Shown here one piece after another: positions 54,711 through 61,451 of a stretch of 61,451 nucleotides of DNA. How positions within the stretch are numbered: the stretch's first letter is position 1; every line of letters starts with the position of its first letter. The notes below the pieces were generated by a model. That model was not told the DNA's origin and did no database searches. It saw only the letters and a list, made by a program, of their open reading frames with translations. Position numbers and translations under genes: made by a program. The stretch is from positions 1 to 61,451 of the forward strand of contig NZ_JANJTL010000060.1 in the NCBI RefSeq assembly GCF_024711105.1. Reading direction: 5' to 3'. Source of the DNA: Brevundimonas sp. Lineage in GTDB: Bacteria; Pseudomonadota; Alphaproteobacteria; Caulobacterales; Caulobacteraceae.

Positions 54711-56344
54711 GGGCACGCCGGGGACGCGGGCGGCAACGGCGGCGAGATGACGCCGAAGTTCCAGTTCCAGGGCGTGCCGCCGGCGTGGCGGCGACGGCAC
54801 ACCAGGGACTCCTGCAGATCGAACATGCCCGGCATCAGCCGCTCTCGTGGCGTGGGCGTCTGCTCGAACGCCATGTAGGCGCGGGTCTCCCCATAGGCTG
54901 GCCAGGCGGGCTGGCCCTCGGCGGACGGCGTCTCGCCCCGGGCGAAGCTGGCCCAGTAGTCCTGCATGGCCTCGGTGAAGGCCCGTTCCTCGGGCGTATC
55001 CGGCGCGGTCGGCCAACGCGGGGCGGTGCGTCCGTGCGTGCCGAAGACGTAGGGGATTTCGGCGGCGTGGAAGGCGTGAAGGCCCGCCTCGTCCGTGGCC
55101 GGATAGCCATGATCGAAGAGGTACAGGTATGCCGGCTGGCCGAGCGCGGTCTGGCGGCGCGCGAGACGCTCCGCGGTCCAGCCGTAGAGGCCGTCGCGCT
55201 GGGTGGCCAGCAGGCTCTCGGGGATGTCAGCCGACGGATAGAGCGCCAGGAAGGCGTCGGCCAGATCGCCGTAACGATCCCGGATGGCCTGCTCATAGGC
55301 CGCCGCCTCGGCGGGCGGCGAGGGCGGCAGCAGCATCCGCAGCGAGCGGATCTCGCCCTGATTGAAACCGGCCAGAAGCGGCACGGGCGCCTGCTCGCCG
55401 CGATCGAAGATCGTGACCAGCTGCTCGGGCAGGTAATGCCCGTCGATTGTGCCCCAGGGGGCGTAGCCCGCCTGGACGGCTGCCACGGTCAGTTCCTGGG
55501 CGTCCATGCCGCGCATTTCGGCCAGGTTCTGGCGGCCGAGTTGGACCTGCAGCCACAGCCCAACCTCCTCGGCTGCGAAGTCGCCGTAGCGGCGAGAGCG
55601 CAGCTCCGGCGTCGAGATCATGTAGGCGCTCTGTGCGATCGCCCTGTCGAACAGGCCCCGCGCCTCCGGCGAGGCCATCAGGTACATGACGCTGAGCGCG
55701 CCCGCCGACTCCCCGGCGATGGTCACCTGACCCGGGTCGCCGCCGAAAGCCGCGATGTTACGCTCGACCCACCGCAGCGCGGCGATCTGGTCCTGCAGGC
55801 CGTAGTTGCCCGAGATGTTGCGGCTGGACTCGCTGCTCAGCTCCGGGTGAGCGAGATAGCCCAGCACGCCGAGGCGATAGTTGATCGAGACGACGACAAG
55901 GCCTTCGCGGGCCAGGGCCGCCCCGTCGTACATGGCTTCCGAGCTCGCGCCGGTCGTAAGCGCGCCGCCGTGGATCCAGACAAAGACCGGCAGTCCCTCG
56001 GCGTCGTCGGGCGCCCAGATGTTGAGCGACAGACAGTCCTCGCTCATCTCGGGGGCCTCGCCCGCATAGATGCTGGTCCCGCGCGCCGTCGGCTGGTGGC
56101 ACGCCGGGCCGAAGTCGGCGGCGTCGCGAACTCCTGACCAGCGCGGCAGCTCAGCCGGGGGCCGCCAGCGTCGCCAGCCGACCGGTGGCTGGGCGTAGGG
56201 GATGCCCCGGAACGCATTCACATCACCCTGGGAGACGCCCCTCAAGGTTCCGGCGGGCGCCTCGACCACCGGCTGTGAAACCGCCGGGGCGCCATGGGCG
56301 CAGGCCGCCAGGGCCAGCGCCGCCGCTGCAACCAGGCCCCGCAT
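54707..56344 (-). CDS. Lipoprotein carboxylesterase, type B
   Basis: The protein has 545 residues. The N-terminus 'MRGLVAAAALALAACAHG' ends in the lipobox LAAC, so it is anchored as a lipoprotein. 'AFRGIPYAQPPVG', 'VWIHGGAL', 'IAGESAGALS' (nucleophile Ser), a Glu in 'GFNQGEIRS' and a His in 'HAFHAAEIPYVFG' are the carboxylesterase B marks. It would cleave an ester in the periplasm or at the outer membrane. The start shares a base with the MFS stop (TGATG). Confidence 0.92.
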   Translation of the reverse strand: MRGLVAAAALALAACAHGAPAVSQPVVEAPAGTLRGVSQGDVNAFRGIPYAQPPVGWRRWRPPAELPRWSGVRDAADFGPACHQPTARGTSIYAGEAPEMSEDCLSLNIWAPDDAEGLPVFVWIHGGALTTGASSEAMYDGAALAREGLVVVSINYRLGVLGYLAHPELSSESSRNISGNYGLQDQIAALRWVERNIAAFGGDPGQVTIAGESAGALSVMYLMASPEARGLFDRAIAQSAYMISTPELRSRRYGDFAAEEVGLWLQVQLGRQNLAEMRGMDAQELTVAAVQAGYAPWGTIDGHYLPEQLVTIFDRGEQAPVPLLAGFNQGEIRSLRMLLPPSPPAEAAAYEQAIRDRYGDLADAFLALYPSADIPESLLATQRDGLYGWTAERLARRQTALGQPAYLYLFDHGYPATDEAGLHAFHAAEIPYVFGTHGRTAPRWPTAPDTPEERAFTEAMQDYWASFARGETPSAEGQPAWPAYGETRAYMAFEQTPTPRERLMPGMFDLQESLVCRRRHAGGTPWNWNFGVISPPLPPASPACP

Positions 56345-57669
56345 CACGAAGCCCCCTTCGCCGGATGCAGGTGCCGAATTTTCCGCGCCAGTCCGATGAA
56401 CATGACGATGGCCAGACCGTAGAAGGGGATCAGGGTGTAGAAGGCCATCTGCAGTGAGTTGTCCGGGAACTGGGCCCGGAAGAAGTCGCTGGCCGCGCCG
56501 AGGTAGGTCGGCCCCAGACCGAGGCCGATCAGGTTCATGACCAGCAGCAGCAGGGCGCCGGACATCACGCGCTGATCCGGTCGGACCTCCTCCTGCACCA
56601 GGGTCACCGCCGGCGACAGGTAGAAGTAGTTCAGCGCCATCGGCAGGGTCAGGAAGGCCAGAGCCATCTGCCAGGTCGGAGCCCAGACGAACGCCGCGAA
56701 CAGGGGCGCCGCCAGCGCCAGGCCGACGGCGGGCAGCCAGGCGTAGAAGGTCTTTGACTTCTTCGCGAGGTGGTCGATCAGCCGGCCGGAGATGAACATG
56801 CCCGCGCCGATGCCGAAGCCGACGACCAGGGCGTACCACAGGGCGACCTCCTGGAGCGTCATGCCCTTTTCGCGCATCAGGAACAGGGTCGCGAAGTTGA
56901 GCAGGGCGTAGGTCACGAACTGGGTGGCGCCGCAGGCCAGCGCCATGCCGCGCAGCACCGGATTGGCGAAGTACATCCGGCAGGTGTCCCAGAACCCGGC
57001 TCTGGGCGCCGGCGCGGCGTCAGCGGGGGGCTGGGCCTGGAGCGGCTGGTCGAGACCGCCCTTCTTGGGCTCCTTGACGAACAGCCAGACCACGATCGCG
57101 GTCACCACCCCGATCACGCCGATCCAGATGAAGGCGTCGCGCCAGGAGAAGGCCGCGGCCACGGTCGCCCCGAACGCGACGCCGAGCGCCTGGCCTATCG
57201 GCGGTCCGAGATTGAACAGGCTGAGCGCCGTGCCCCGCGTGCCGGACGGGAAGTAGTCCGAGATAATCGCGTAGGACGGCGGCACGCCGCCAGCCTCACC
57301 GACGCCCACCGCCATGCGCGAAACCGCGAGCTGCGGATAGTTGGTCGAGAGCCCGCAGGCCGCGGTCGCCGCACTCCAAAGGGCGCAGGAGAAGGCCAGC
57401 ACCTTGGTGCGGTTGGTCCGGTCGGCCAGCCAGCCCACCGGGATCGCCAGGATGCAGTAGAAGAGCGCGAAGTAGAGACCGCTGATCATGCCCAACTGAC
57501 CGTCGGTCACGCCCAGGTCGTCCTGGATCGGCTTGGCCAGGATCGACAGCAGCTGCCGGTCCAAGAAGTTGAGTACATAGACGAAGCACAGCACGGCCAG
57601 GACGAACCAGGCCCGCGCCCCCGGACGCGCCGGCGGCGCGCCCGGGATTGGGGAGGAGGCTACGCTCAT
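56344..57669 (-). CDS. MFS transporter, spinster-like
   Basis: The 441-residue protein has twelve membrane helices. 'LNFLDRQLLSILAKPIQDDLG' (in part) and 'GWLADRTNRTKVLA' are the signature first-loop motif of the spinster-type group common in sphingomonads and Caulobacterales next to TonB receptors. It probably carries the released acid or alcohol across the inner membrane. Three bases separate it from the receptor gene. Confidence 0.92.
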   Translation of the reverse strand: MSVASSPIPGAPPARPGARAWFVLAVLCFVYVLNFLDRQLLSILAKPIQDDLGVTDGQLGMISGLYFALFYCILAIPVGWLADRTNRTKVLAFSCALWSAATAACGLSTNYPQLAVSRMAVGVGEAGGVPPSYAIISDYFPSGTRGTALSLFNLGPPIGQALGVAFGATVAAAFSWRDAFIWIGVIGVVTAIVVWLFVKEPKKGGLDQPLQAQPPADAAPAPRAGFWDTCRMYFANPVLRGMALACGATQFVTYALLNFATLFLMREKGMTLQEVALWYALVVGFGIGAGMFISGRLIDHLAKKSKTFYAWLPAVGLALAAPLFAAFVWAPTWQMALAFLTLPMALNYFYLSPAVTLVQEEVRPDQRVMSGALLLLVMNLIGLGLGPTYLGAASDFFRAQFPDNSLQMAFYTLIPFYGLAIVMFIGLARKIRHLHPAKGAS

Positions 57670-57672
57670 GCC

Positions 57673-59946
57673 CTAGAACTCGTATCCGATGCGGACGCCC
57701 ACCGTGCGCGGACGCACGCGGGCGTAGCGGGCGTCGAGGAAGGCTTCGGGGTGCACATAGGTCACCGAGCGGTCATTGAAGACGTTCTCGATATAGGCGC
57801 CCACTGTCACTTGGTCGAAGGCGACCGCGAGGTTCGCGTTCACGAAGGTGTACTCGTCCGTATTGTCGTAGGTCGCGAGCGGCACCGTGGGCCGGCCTGG
57901 CGTGTTCGGGAAGGCGTTCGGGAAGTCGTCGACGTGGGCGATCGCCACGGAGGCGTTTGCGTCAACGCCCGGCTGCAGCTCCCAGTCATATGTGATCCTC
58001 AGCGACCCCTGGAACTCCGGTCCGGCGAGGCGAGCCCCCAGCACCGCGCCCGAGAACCCGGCCTCCTGGGGCGTGAGCGCCGTCACTTCCGCCTGGTTGA
58101 ACGATCCGTTCAGCGCCACCGTCCAGCCCGTGAATGGGTAGGCGATCATCTCGAACTCGATGCCCTTGCTGGTCGCTTCGCCGATGTTGGTCGCGAACTG
58201 GACCGAGTCCGACACGCGGTTGGCCTGAACCTGGATGTCGTTCCAGTCGATGTAATAGAGGGCGATGTTGGCGAAGAGCCTGCGGTCGAACCAGTTGCCC
58301 TTGATGCCGACCTCGTAGTTCAGGAGGTTGTCCGAGGACGCACCGTAAGGGATCACGATGTCGGTCGGATCGAGCGTGCTGACGGCGCCGGCCCGCGCGT
58401 TCACGATCGGAGGCCTGAAGCCCGTCGCCACCGCCGCATAGGTCGTGATCGACGGGACCGGCCGCCACGACAGGCTGAGCCGGTACGAGGGCCCGGTCTC
58501 TTCCGCCACCACGCCGGTCGCCGGCGTGATCCCCGTCACTGTCACCGGCCCGGGGATGCCGAACAGAGCCCGGATCAGATAGTCGCTGCTGTAGCCCCAG
58601 GCTTCGGTGAAGCCTTGGGCGTCGGTCGTGCCGTAGCGCAGCCCGCCGGTGATCCACAGATCCGGCGTGAAGCGGTAGGTGATCTCGCCGAAGCCGGCCA
58701 GTTCGTTCGAGATGATGTGGACGCCGAACCGCTGGTAGTACTCGTCCGGCAGGCCGGTGATCCCGCGCGCGGCCAGGAAGGCCGGGTTCGAGCGGTAGCC
58801 GTAGTCTACGTCGCGGCGCCGGCGGAAGTAGAAGACGCCCGCTGACCAGTCGATGCGCCCGCCCGCGTCGGAGACGATCCGGCTCTCGTGGACGAAGTTG
58901 TCGTCGTAGGCGTCGGCGTCGAGCGCGAAGGCGATGGCGCCGCCGAAGGTGCCGGCCAGGTCGACATAGAAGCGCTGGTTGTAGGTGCCGTAGGTCGTCG
59001 AGCTGGTCAGTCGCGCGCCGTCGAACTGATATTCGAAGGTGGCGTTGAAGTTCTCCATGTCGCTCGTGAAGCGATCAGGGCGGTCCGAGCTGCGCACGTC
59101 GATGCCGCGCAGCGGATTGGTGAGCGACGAATCCCGCGGATTGCTGATCTCGTGCGAGTACATCAGGCGCGTGGTGAAACGCTCGGTCGGCTCCCACTGC
59201 AGGATGGCGCGCCCGCCGTACTGGACCAGGCGGTTCGAGTTCTCGACGCCCGTGCCGACGTTATCGACCCATCCGTCCTCGTTGCGCACGAAACCGACGA
59301 GGCGCAGCGCCAGCTCGTTCTCGATCAGCGGCACATTGACCATGCCGTTGTAGCGCTGCCGAAGCGAACCTTCCTCGGTCAGTCCGAAGTCGACGAGCAC
59401 CGAGGCGCCGAACCCCGTCGGATCCGGATCGTGGGTGAGTATGCGCAGGGCGCCGGCCAGAGAGCCGGAGCCGAACAGGGTGCCCTGCGGCCCGCGCAGG
59501 AACTCGATGCGCTCCACGTCGTAAAGGCTGGGATCGAGGATGGTGGAGTTGCCGTTGGCCGAAATCGGCAGTTCGTCGATGTAGACCGCGACGGTGCTCT
59601 GGAGGTTCGCGCCGTAGCCGTTCGTGGCGATGCCGCGGGCGGTGAAGTTGTTGAAGTTGGCCGTCGGACGGTTGAGCACCACCCCCGGCGTCTCGATGGC
59701 CAGGCCTTCGTAGCCGACGATGCCCCGCTCGTTCAGCTCTTCCTGGGAATAGGTGGTGACCGCCAGAGGGACGTCCTGGAGGCGCTCCTCGCGCCGGGTC
59801 GCGGTCACGATGACCTCTCCGACGGTGGTTGAGTCCTCCTGATTATCCGGTTGCTCCGGCTGCGCCTGGATCGCGGCCATGGCCTGGGCCGGCAGAAACA
59901 CCGCGACGGCAGCCGCGCACGCTGAAGCGAAGAGTGTCGCCCTCAT
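57673..59946 (-). CDS. TonB-dependent outer-membrane receptor
   Basis: The 757-residue protein has a signal peptide (to 'AQAMA'), a TonB-box-like 'GEVIVTATRREERLQDVPLA', a plug ('RIEFLRGPQGTLFGSGSLAG') and a 22-strand barrel ending in 'VGVRIGYEF' with the terminal Phe. It takes up a large or scarce substrate using TonB energy. First of the operon receptor-MFS-esterase-ligase-TetR-SDR; substrate unknown, not a siderophore type by neighbours. Confidence 0.95.
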   Translation of the reverse strand: MRATLFASACAAAVAVFLPAQAMAAIQAQPEQPDNQEDSTTVGEVIVTATRREERLQDVPLAVTTYSQEELNERGIVGYEGLAIETPGVVLNRPTANFNNFTARGIATNGYGANLQSTVAVYIDELPISANGNSTILDPSLYDVERIEFLRGPQGTLFGSGSLAGALRILTHDPDPTGFGASVLVDFGLTEEGSLRQRYNGMVNVPLIENELALRLVGFVRNEDGWVDNVGTGVENSNRLVQYGGRAILQWEPTERFTTRLMYSHEISNPRDSSLTNPLRGIDVRSSDRPDRFTSDMENFNATFEYQFDGARLTSSTTYGTYNQRFYVDLAGTFGGAIAFALDADAYDDNFVHESRIVSDAGGRIDWSAGVFYFRRRRDVDYGYRSNPAFLAARGITGLPDEYYQRFGVHIISNELAGFGEITYRFTPDLWITGGLRYGTTDAQGFTEAWGYSSDYLIRALFGIPGPVTVTGITPATGVVAEETGPSYRLSLSWRPVPSITTYAAVATGFRPPIVNARAGAVSTLDPTDIVIPYGASSDNLLNYEVGIKGNWFDRRLFANIALYYIDWNDIQVQANRVSDSVQFATNIGEATSKGIEFEMIAYPFTGWTVALNGSFNQAEVTALTPQEAGFSGAVLGARLAGPEFQGSLRITYDWELQPGVDANASVAIAHVDDFPNAFPNTPGRPTVPLATYDNTDEYTFVNANLAVAFDQVTVGAYIENVFNDRSVTYVHPEAFLDARYARVRPRTVGVRIGYEF

Positions 59947-60035
59947 CTCGAATTTCCTCCCCGACGCCCCTCGTCATTGGAGGCGCTCGACGAGAGTAGG
60001 GGGACACGCCTTTGCGCATCTGTCAATATTCCCTC

Positions 60036-60047
60036 TCACGCGCGTGA
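60036..60047. promoter_or_regulatory. Palindrome upstream of the TonB receptor operon
   Basis: TCACGCGCGTGA is a perfect 12-base palindrome 90 bases before the receptor start, in a locally AT-rich stretch with ATATTC and GAATAT beside it. It is a natural candidate for the operator of the TetR protein encoded in the same operon. Confidence 0.4.
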
Positions 60048-60102
60048 ATATCTGCGTTCGACGTCCGGGGGGGACCGTGCCGCAGTGAGGAGAGTCGAAC
60101 CG

Positions 60103-60420
60103 CTAGACGGCAAGCACCGCCGGCAGGCCCTGCCAGATGACGAACAAGGCCGACGTCAGGGCGCCGAGGCCGCCGACCCCGCGCCACAGGCGGGCGAGTT
60201 CGGGGTCGTCGTGCTCAAGGAAGCGGGGACACCGGGCCGCCCACAGCAGGATCGCGCCGTTCAGAGCCAAGGCGACAAGGGTGATCGCCCCGACCGACAC
60301 AAGGGCTGCCGGGTGGTCGGGCGTTCCCTGCACGTCGGCGATGCTGGCGATGGCGTAGGCGCCCGAGAAGTGGGCCGCCCAGATGACCAGCCCTCCCAGC
60401 AGGAACGTCCAGCGGGTCAT
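60103..60420 (-). CDS. Small three-helix membrane protein next to the oxidase
   Basis: The protein has 105 residues from the ATG at 60420 ('MTRWTFLLGGLVIWAAHFSGAYA'), overlapping the oxidase stop by ATGA; the tracked 61374 start lies inside the oxidase in another frame. Three membrane helices are seen. It is probably an accessory subunit of the heme-copper oxidase, in the place where subunit IV-type genes occur, but I see no signature that proves it. Confidence 0.7.
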   Translation of the reverse strand: MTRWTFLLGGLVIWAAHFSGAYAIASIADVQGTPDHPAALVSVGAITLVALALNGAILLWAARCPRFLEHDDPELARLWRGVGGLGALTSALFVIWQGLPAVLAV

Positions 60421-61451
60421 GCCGCCGGGCCCGGAAACGCATGGACGAGCGCCGTGGCGGCGAGGCCCTGCAAGGCCGCGTATCCGAGGAAAAGCCCGAT
60501 GGTGTCCAGCGTCGCCGGCCGGCGATCCGAGAGGTGGCCCTGCGCGGCGCGGACCACCGCATATCCGCCCATGATGACGCCGATAGCCGCCAGAAAAACC
60601 TGCAACGATAGCAGGGCATGGACCATGGCGCCCTGGGACGTCGCCTGCGGTAAGAGACCGGCTTCCCGCCAGGCCCAGAAGGAGAGGGCCGCCGCCGTCG
60701 CCAGCGCCAGGCTTGCCACAGCGGTCATCGACGCCGCCGCCCAGGCGCGCCAGCGCCCCTGGCGACGGATGATCCGGCATGCCGCCACGGCGCCCGCCCC
60801 GGCCACGGCGTTCAGGCCAAGGACGCCGGCCAGCCGCATTGCGGACGGCGGATCGATCCAGAGCTCCGGTCCCCGGCTCCACAGGAAGACGTAGCTGAAC
60901 ACTGCCATCAGGAAGATCATGCCGATGACGATCAGCAGGACCGACATCGCCCACCAGCCGTGGCTCATCGGGCCGGTGACATAGGTCGGCACGCGGACGC
61001 CCGCGCCGAGGTCGGCGGTCTCCACCTCCGGCCGCCAGTCCGTGTCCCAGAGCCAGCGGAGGACGCACGCGACCGCGATCACGCCGGAGGTGACGGCGGG
61101 CCAGTAGAGCTGGACGGTGAGCAGCAGGAAGAAGCCGGCCGTGAAGATCGCTCCGGCCAGCGGCCAGGGCGACGGGCCGGGCATGGTCTGGACGTACTGG
61201 GGCTCGGCGCGGACGGGACTGGTCACGATGGTCTCCCGCCGGCCCGTCGCCGTGTCGGGCAGCATGTGGCGGCCCGCCTCGACCTCGCGCGCCAGTTCCG
61301 GCTGATCCCACAGCGGATAGCGGCTGCGGACAACCGGGATACTGCGGGTCGAATAGAGGCCTGTGGGCAGCCACTCCAGTGTGCCGCCGCCATAGACGTT
61401 GCCGGCATCGTCATCGACGGTGAAGCGGAAGTTCCGGATCAGGTCGACGAT
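60417..61451 (-). CDS. Cytochrome c oxidase subunit I+III fusion, C-terminal part, truncated by the window edge
   Basis: The frame runs open through the right edge; the tracked ATG at 61265 is internal. Reading from the edge, 'TLEWLPTGLYSTRSIPVV' and 'YPLWDQPELAREVEAG' are the junction region of fused CtaD-CtaE oxidases, followed by 'MPGPSPWPLAGA'. Helices of the subunit III part follow, with 'SHGWWAMSVLLIVIGMIFL' among them. The complete protein would be about 800 residues or more and catalyse oxygen reduction with proton pumping. Subunit I with its heme and copper ligands is outside the window. Confidence 0.85.
   Translation of the reverse strand: MVDLIRNFRFTVDDDAGNVYGGGTLEWLPTGLYSTRSIPVVRSRYPLWDQPELAREVEAGRHMLPDTATGRRETIVTSPVRAEPQYVQTMPGPSPWPLAGAIFTAGFFLLLTVQLYWPAVTSGVIAVACVLRWLWDTDWRPEVETADLGAGVRVPTYVTGPMSHGWWAMSVLLIVIGMIFLMAVFSYVFLWSRGPELWIDPPSAMRLAGVLGLNAVAGAGAVAACRIIRRQGRWRAWAAASMTAVASLALATAAALSFWAWREAGLLPQATSQGAMVHALLSLQVFLAAIGVIMGGYAVVRAAQGHLSDRRPATLDTIGLFLGYAALQGLAATALVHAFPGPAA

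Noticed and set aside
60421-61374. N-terminal extension of the small membrane protein
   Set aside because: It lies in another frame of the cytochrome oxidase gene; the ATG at 60420 with ATGA coupling is the real start.

Overview
The window is about 61 kb of GC-rich DNA from what is most likely an alphaproteobacterium, probably of the Caulobacterales type (Caulobacter, Phenylobacterium, Brevundimonas). This is inferred from the N-acetylglutaminylglutamine osmolyte genes, the TonB receptor with an esterase and MFS operon, perfect or near-perfect Fnr/FixK-type boxes and a cytochrome oxidase I+III fusion; no rRNA or species marker is present. Genes are dense. Many stop and start codons overlap (ATGA or TGATG), and no gene-free stretch exceeds about 260 bases.

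Layout. (1) 1-4.1 kb: the end of an adenylate-forming enzyme, a DUF3419 protein, a UspA protein with an Fnr-type box, and two paralogous secreted proteins built of heptad repeats. A tRNA-Lys-like gene follows, enclosed in a long inverted repeat. (2) 4.2-7.2 kb: an O-antigen ligase-like protein between two paralogous membrane proteins of unknown function. (3) 7.2-16.6 kb: a CoA-thioester aromatic pathway that best fits anthranilate (2-aminobenzoate): aryl-CoA ligase, FAD monooxygenase/OYE fusion, SDR, crotonase, acyl-CoA dehydrogenase, RidA and thioesterase. A kynurenine-formamidase-like hydrolase and a RAM-only Lrp protein suggest a link to tryptophan breakdown. (4) 16.6-18.6 kb: small stress and membrane genes, a host-attachment-type protein and a cytochrome c, with three Fnr-type boxes. 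(5) 18.6-23.3 kb: the NAGGN osmoprotectant operon.

(6) 23.5-35.2 kb: a tightly coupled seven-gene operon with no family name I can assign with certainty. It encodes two single-pass cysteine-containing proteins at its ends, a large soluble protein resembling GTPase-associated proteins, a Ras-like P-loop GTPase, a periplasmic helical-repeat protein, a divergent SEDS-like polytopic protein, and a penicillin-binding-protein-like transpeptidase with intact SxxK, SxN and KTG motifs. It looks like a GTPase-controlled envelope machine and is the best candidate for an undescribed system. (7) 35.2-43.6 kb: cydDC divergent from cydABX, sharing a perfect Fnr box, then a HemN-type enzyme and ompW with its own Fnr-type box.

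(8) 43.6-51.4 kb: a histidine operon ordered yerC/trpR-like - hisG - hisD - hisC::hisB fusion - hisH - hisA - hisF - hisIE, with a divergent HisN-type phosphatase. Together these supply every step of the pathway. (9) 51.5-60 kb: a catabolic operon (TonB receptor, MFS carrier, lipoprotein carboxylesterase, acyl-CoA ligase, TetR, SDR) for an unidentified ester. (10) 60.1-61.45 kb: a small membrane protein and the C-terminal part of a cytochrome c oxidase subunit I+III fusion that runs off the window.

Taken together the genes describe a versatile aerobe that adapts to low oxygen (bd oxidase, HemN, OmpW, Usp) and osmotic stress and breaks down aromatic acids through CoA thioesters. Function calls come from reading motifs by eye; no searches were run.
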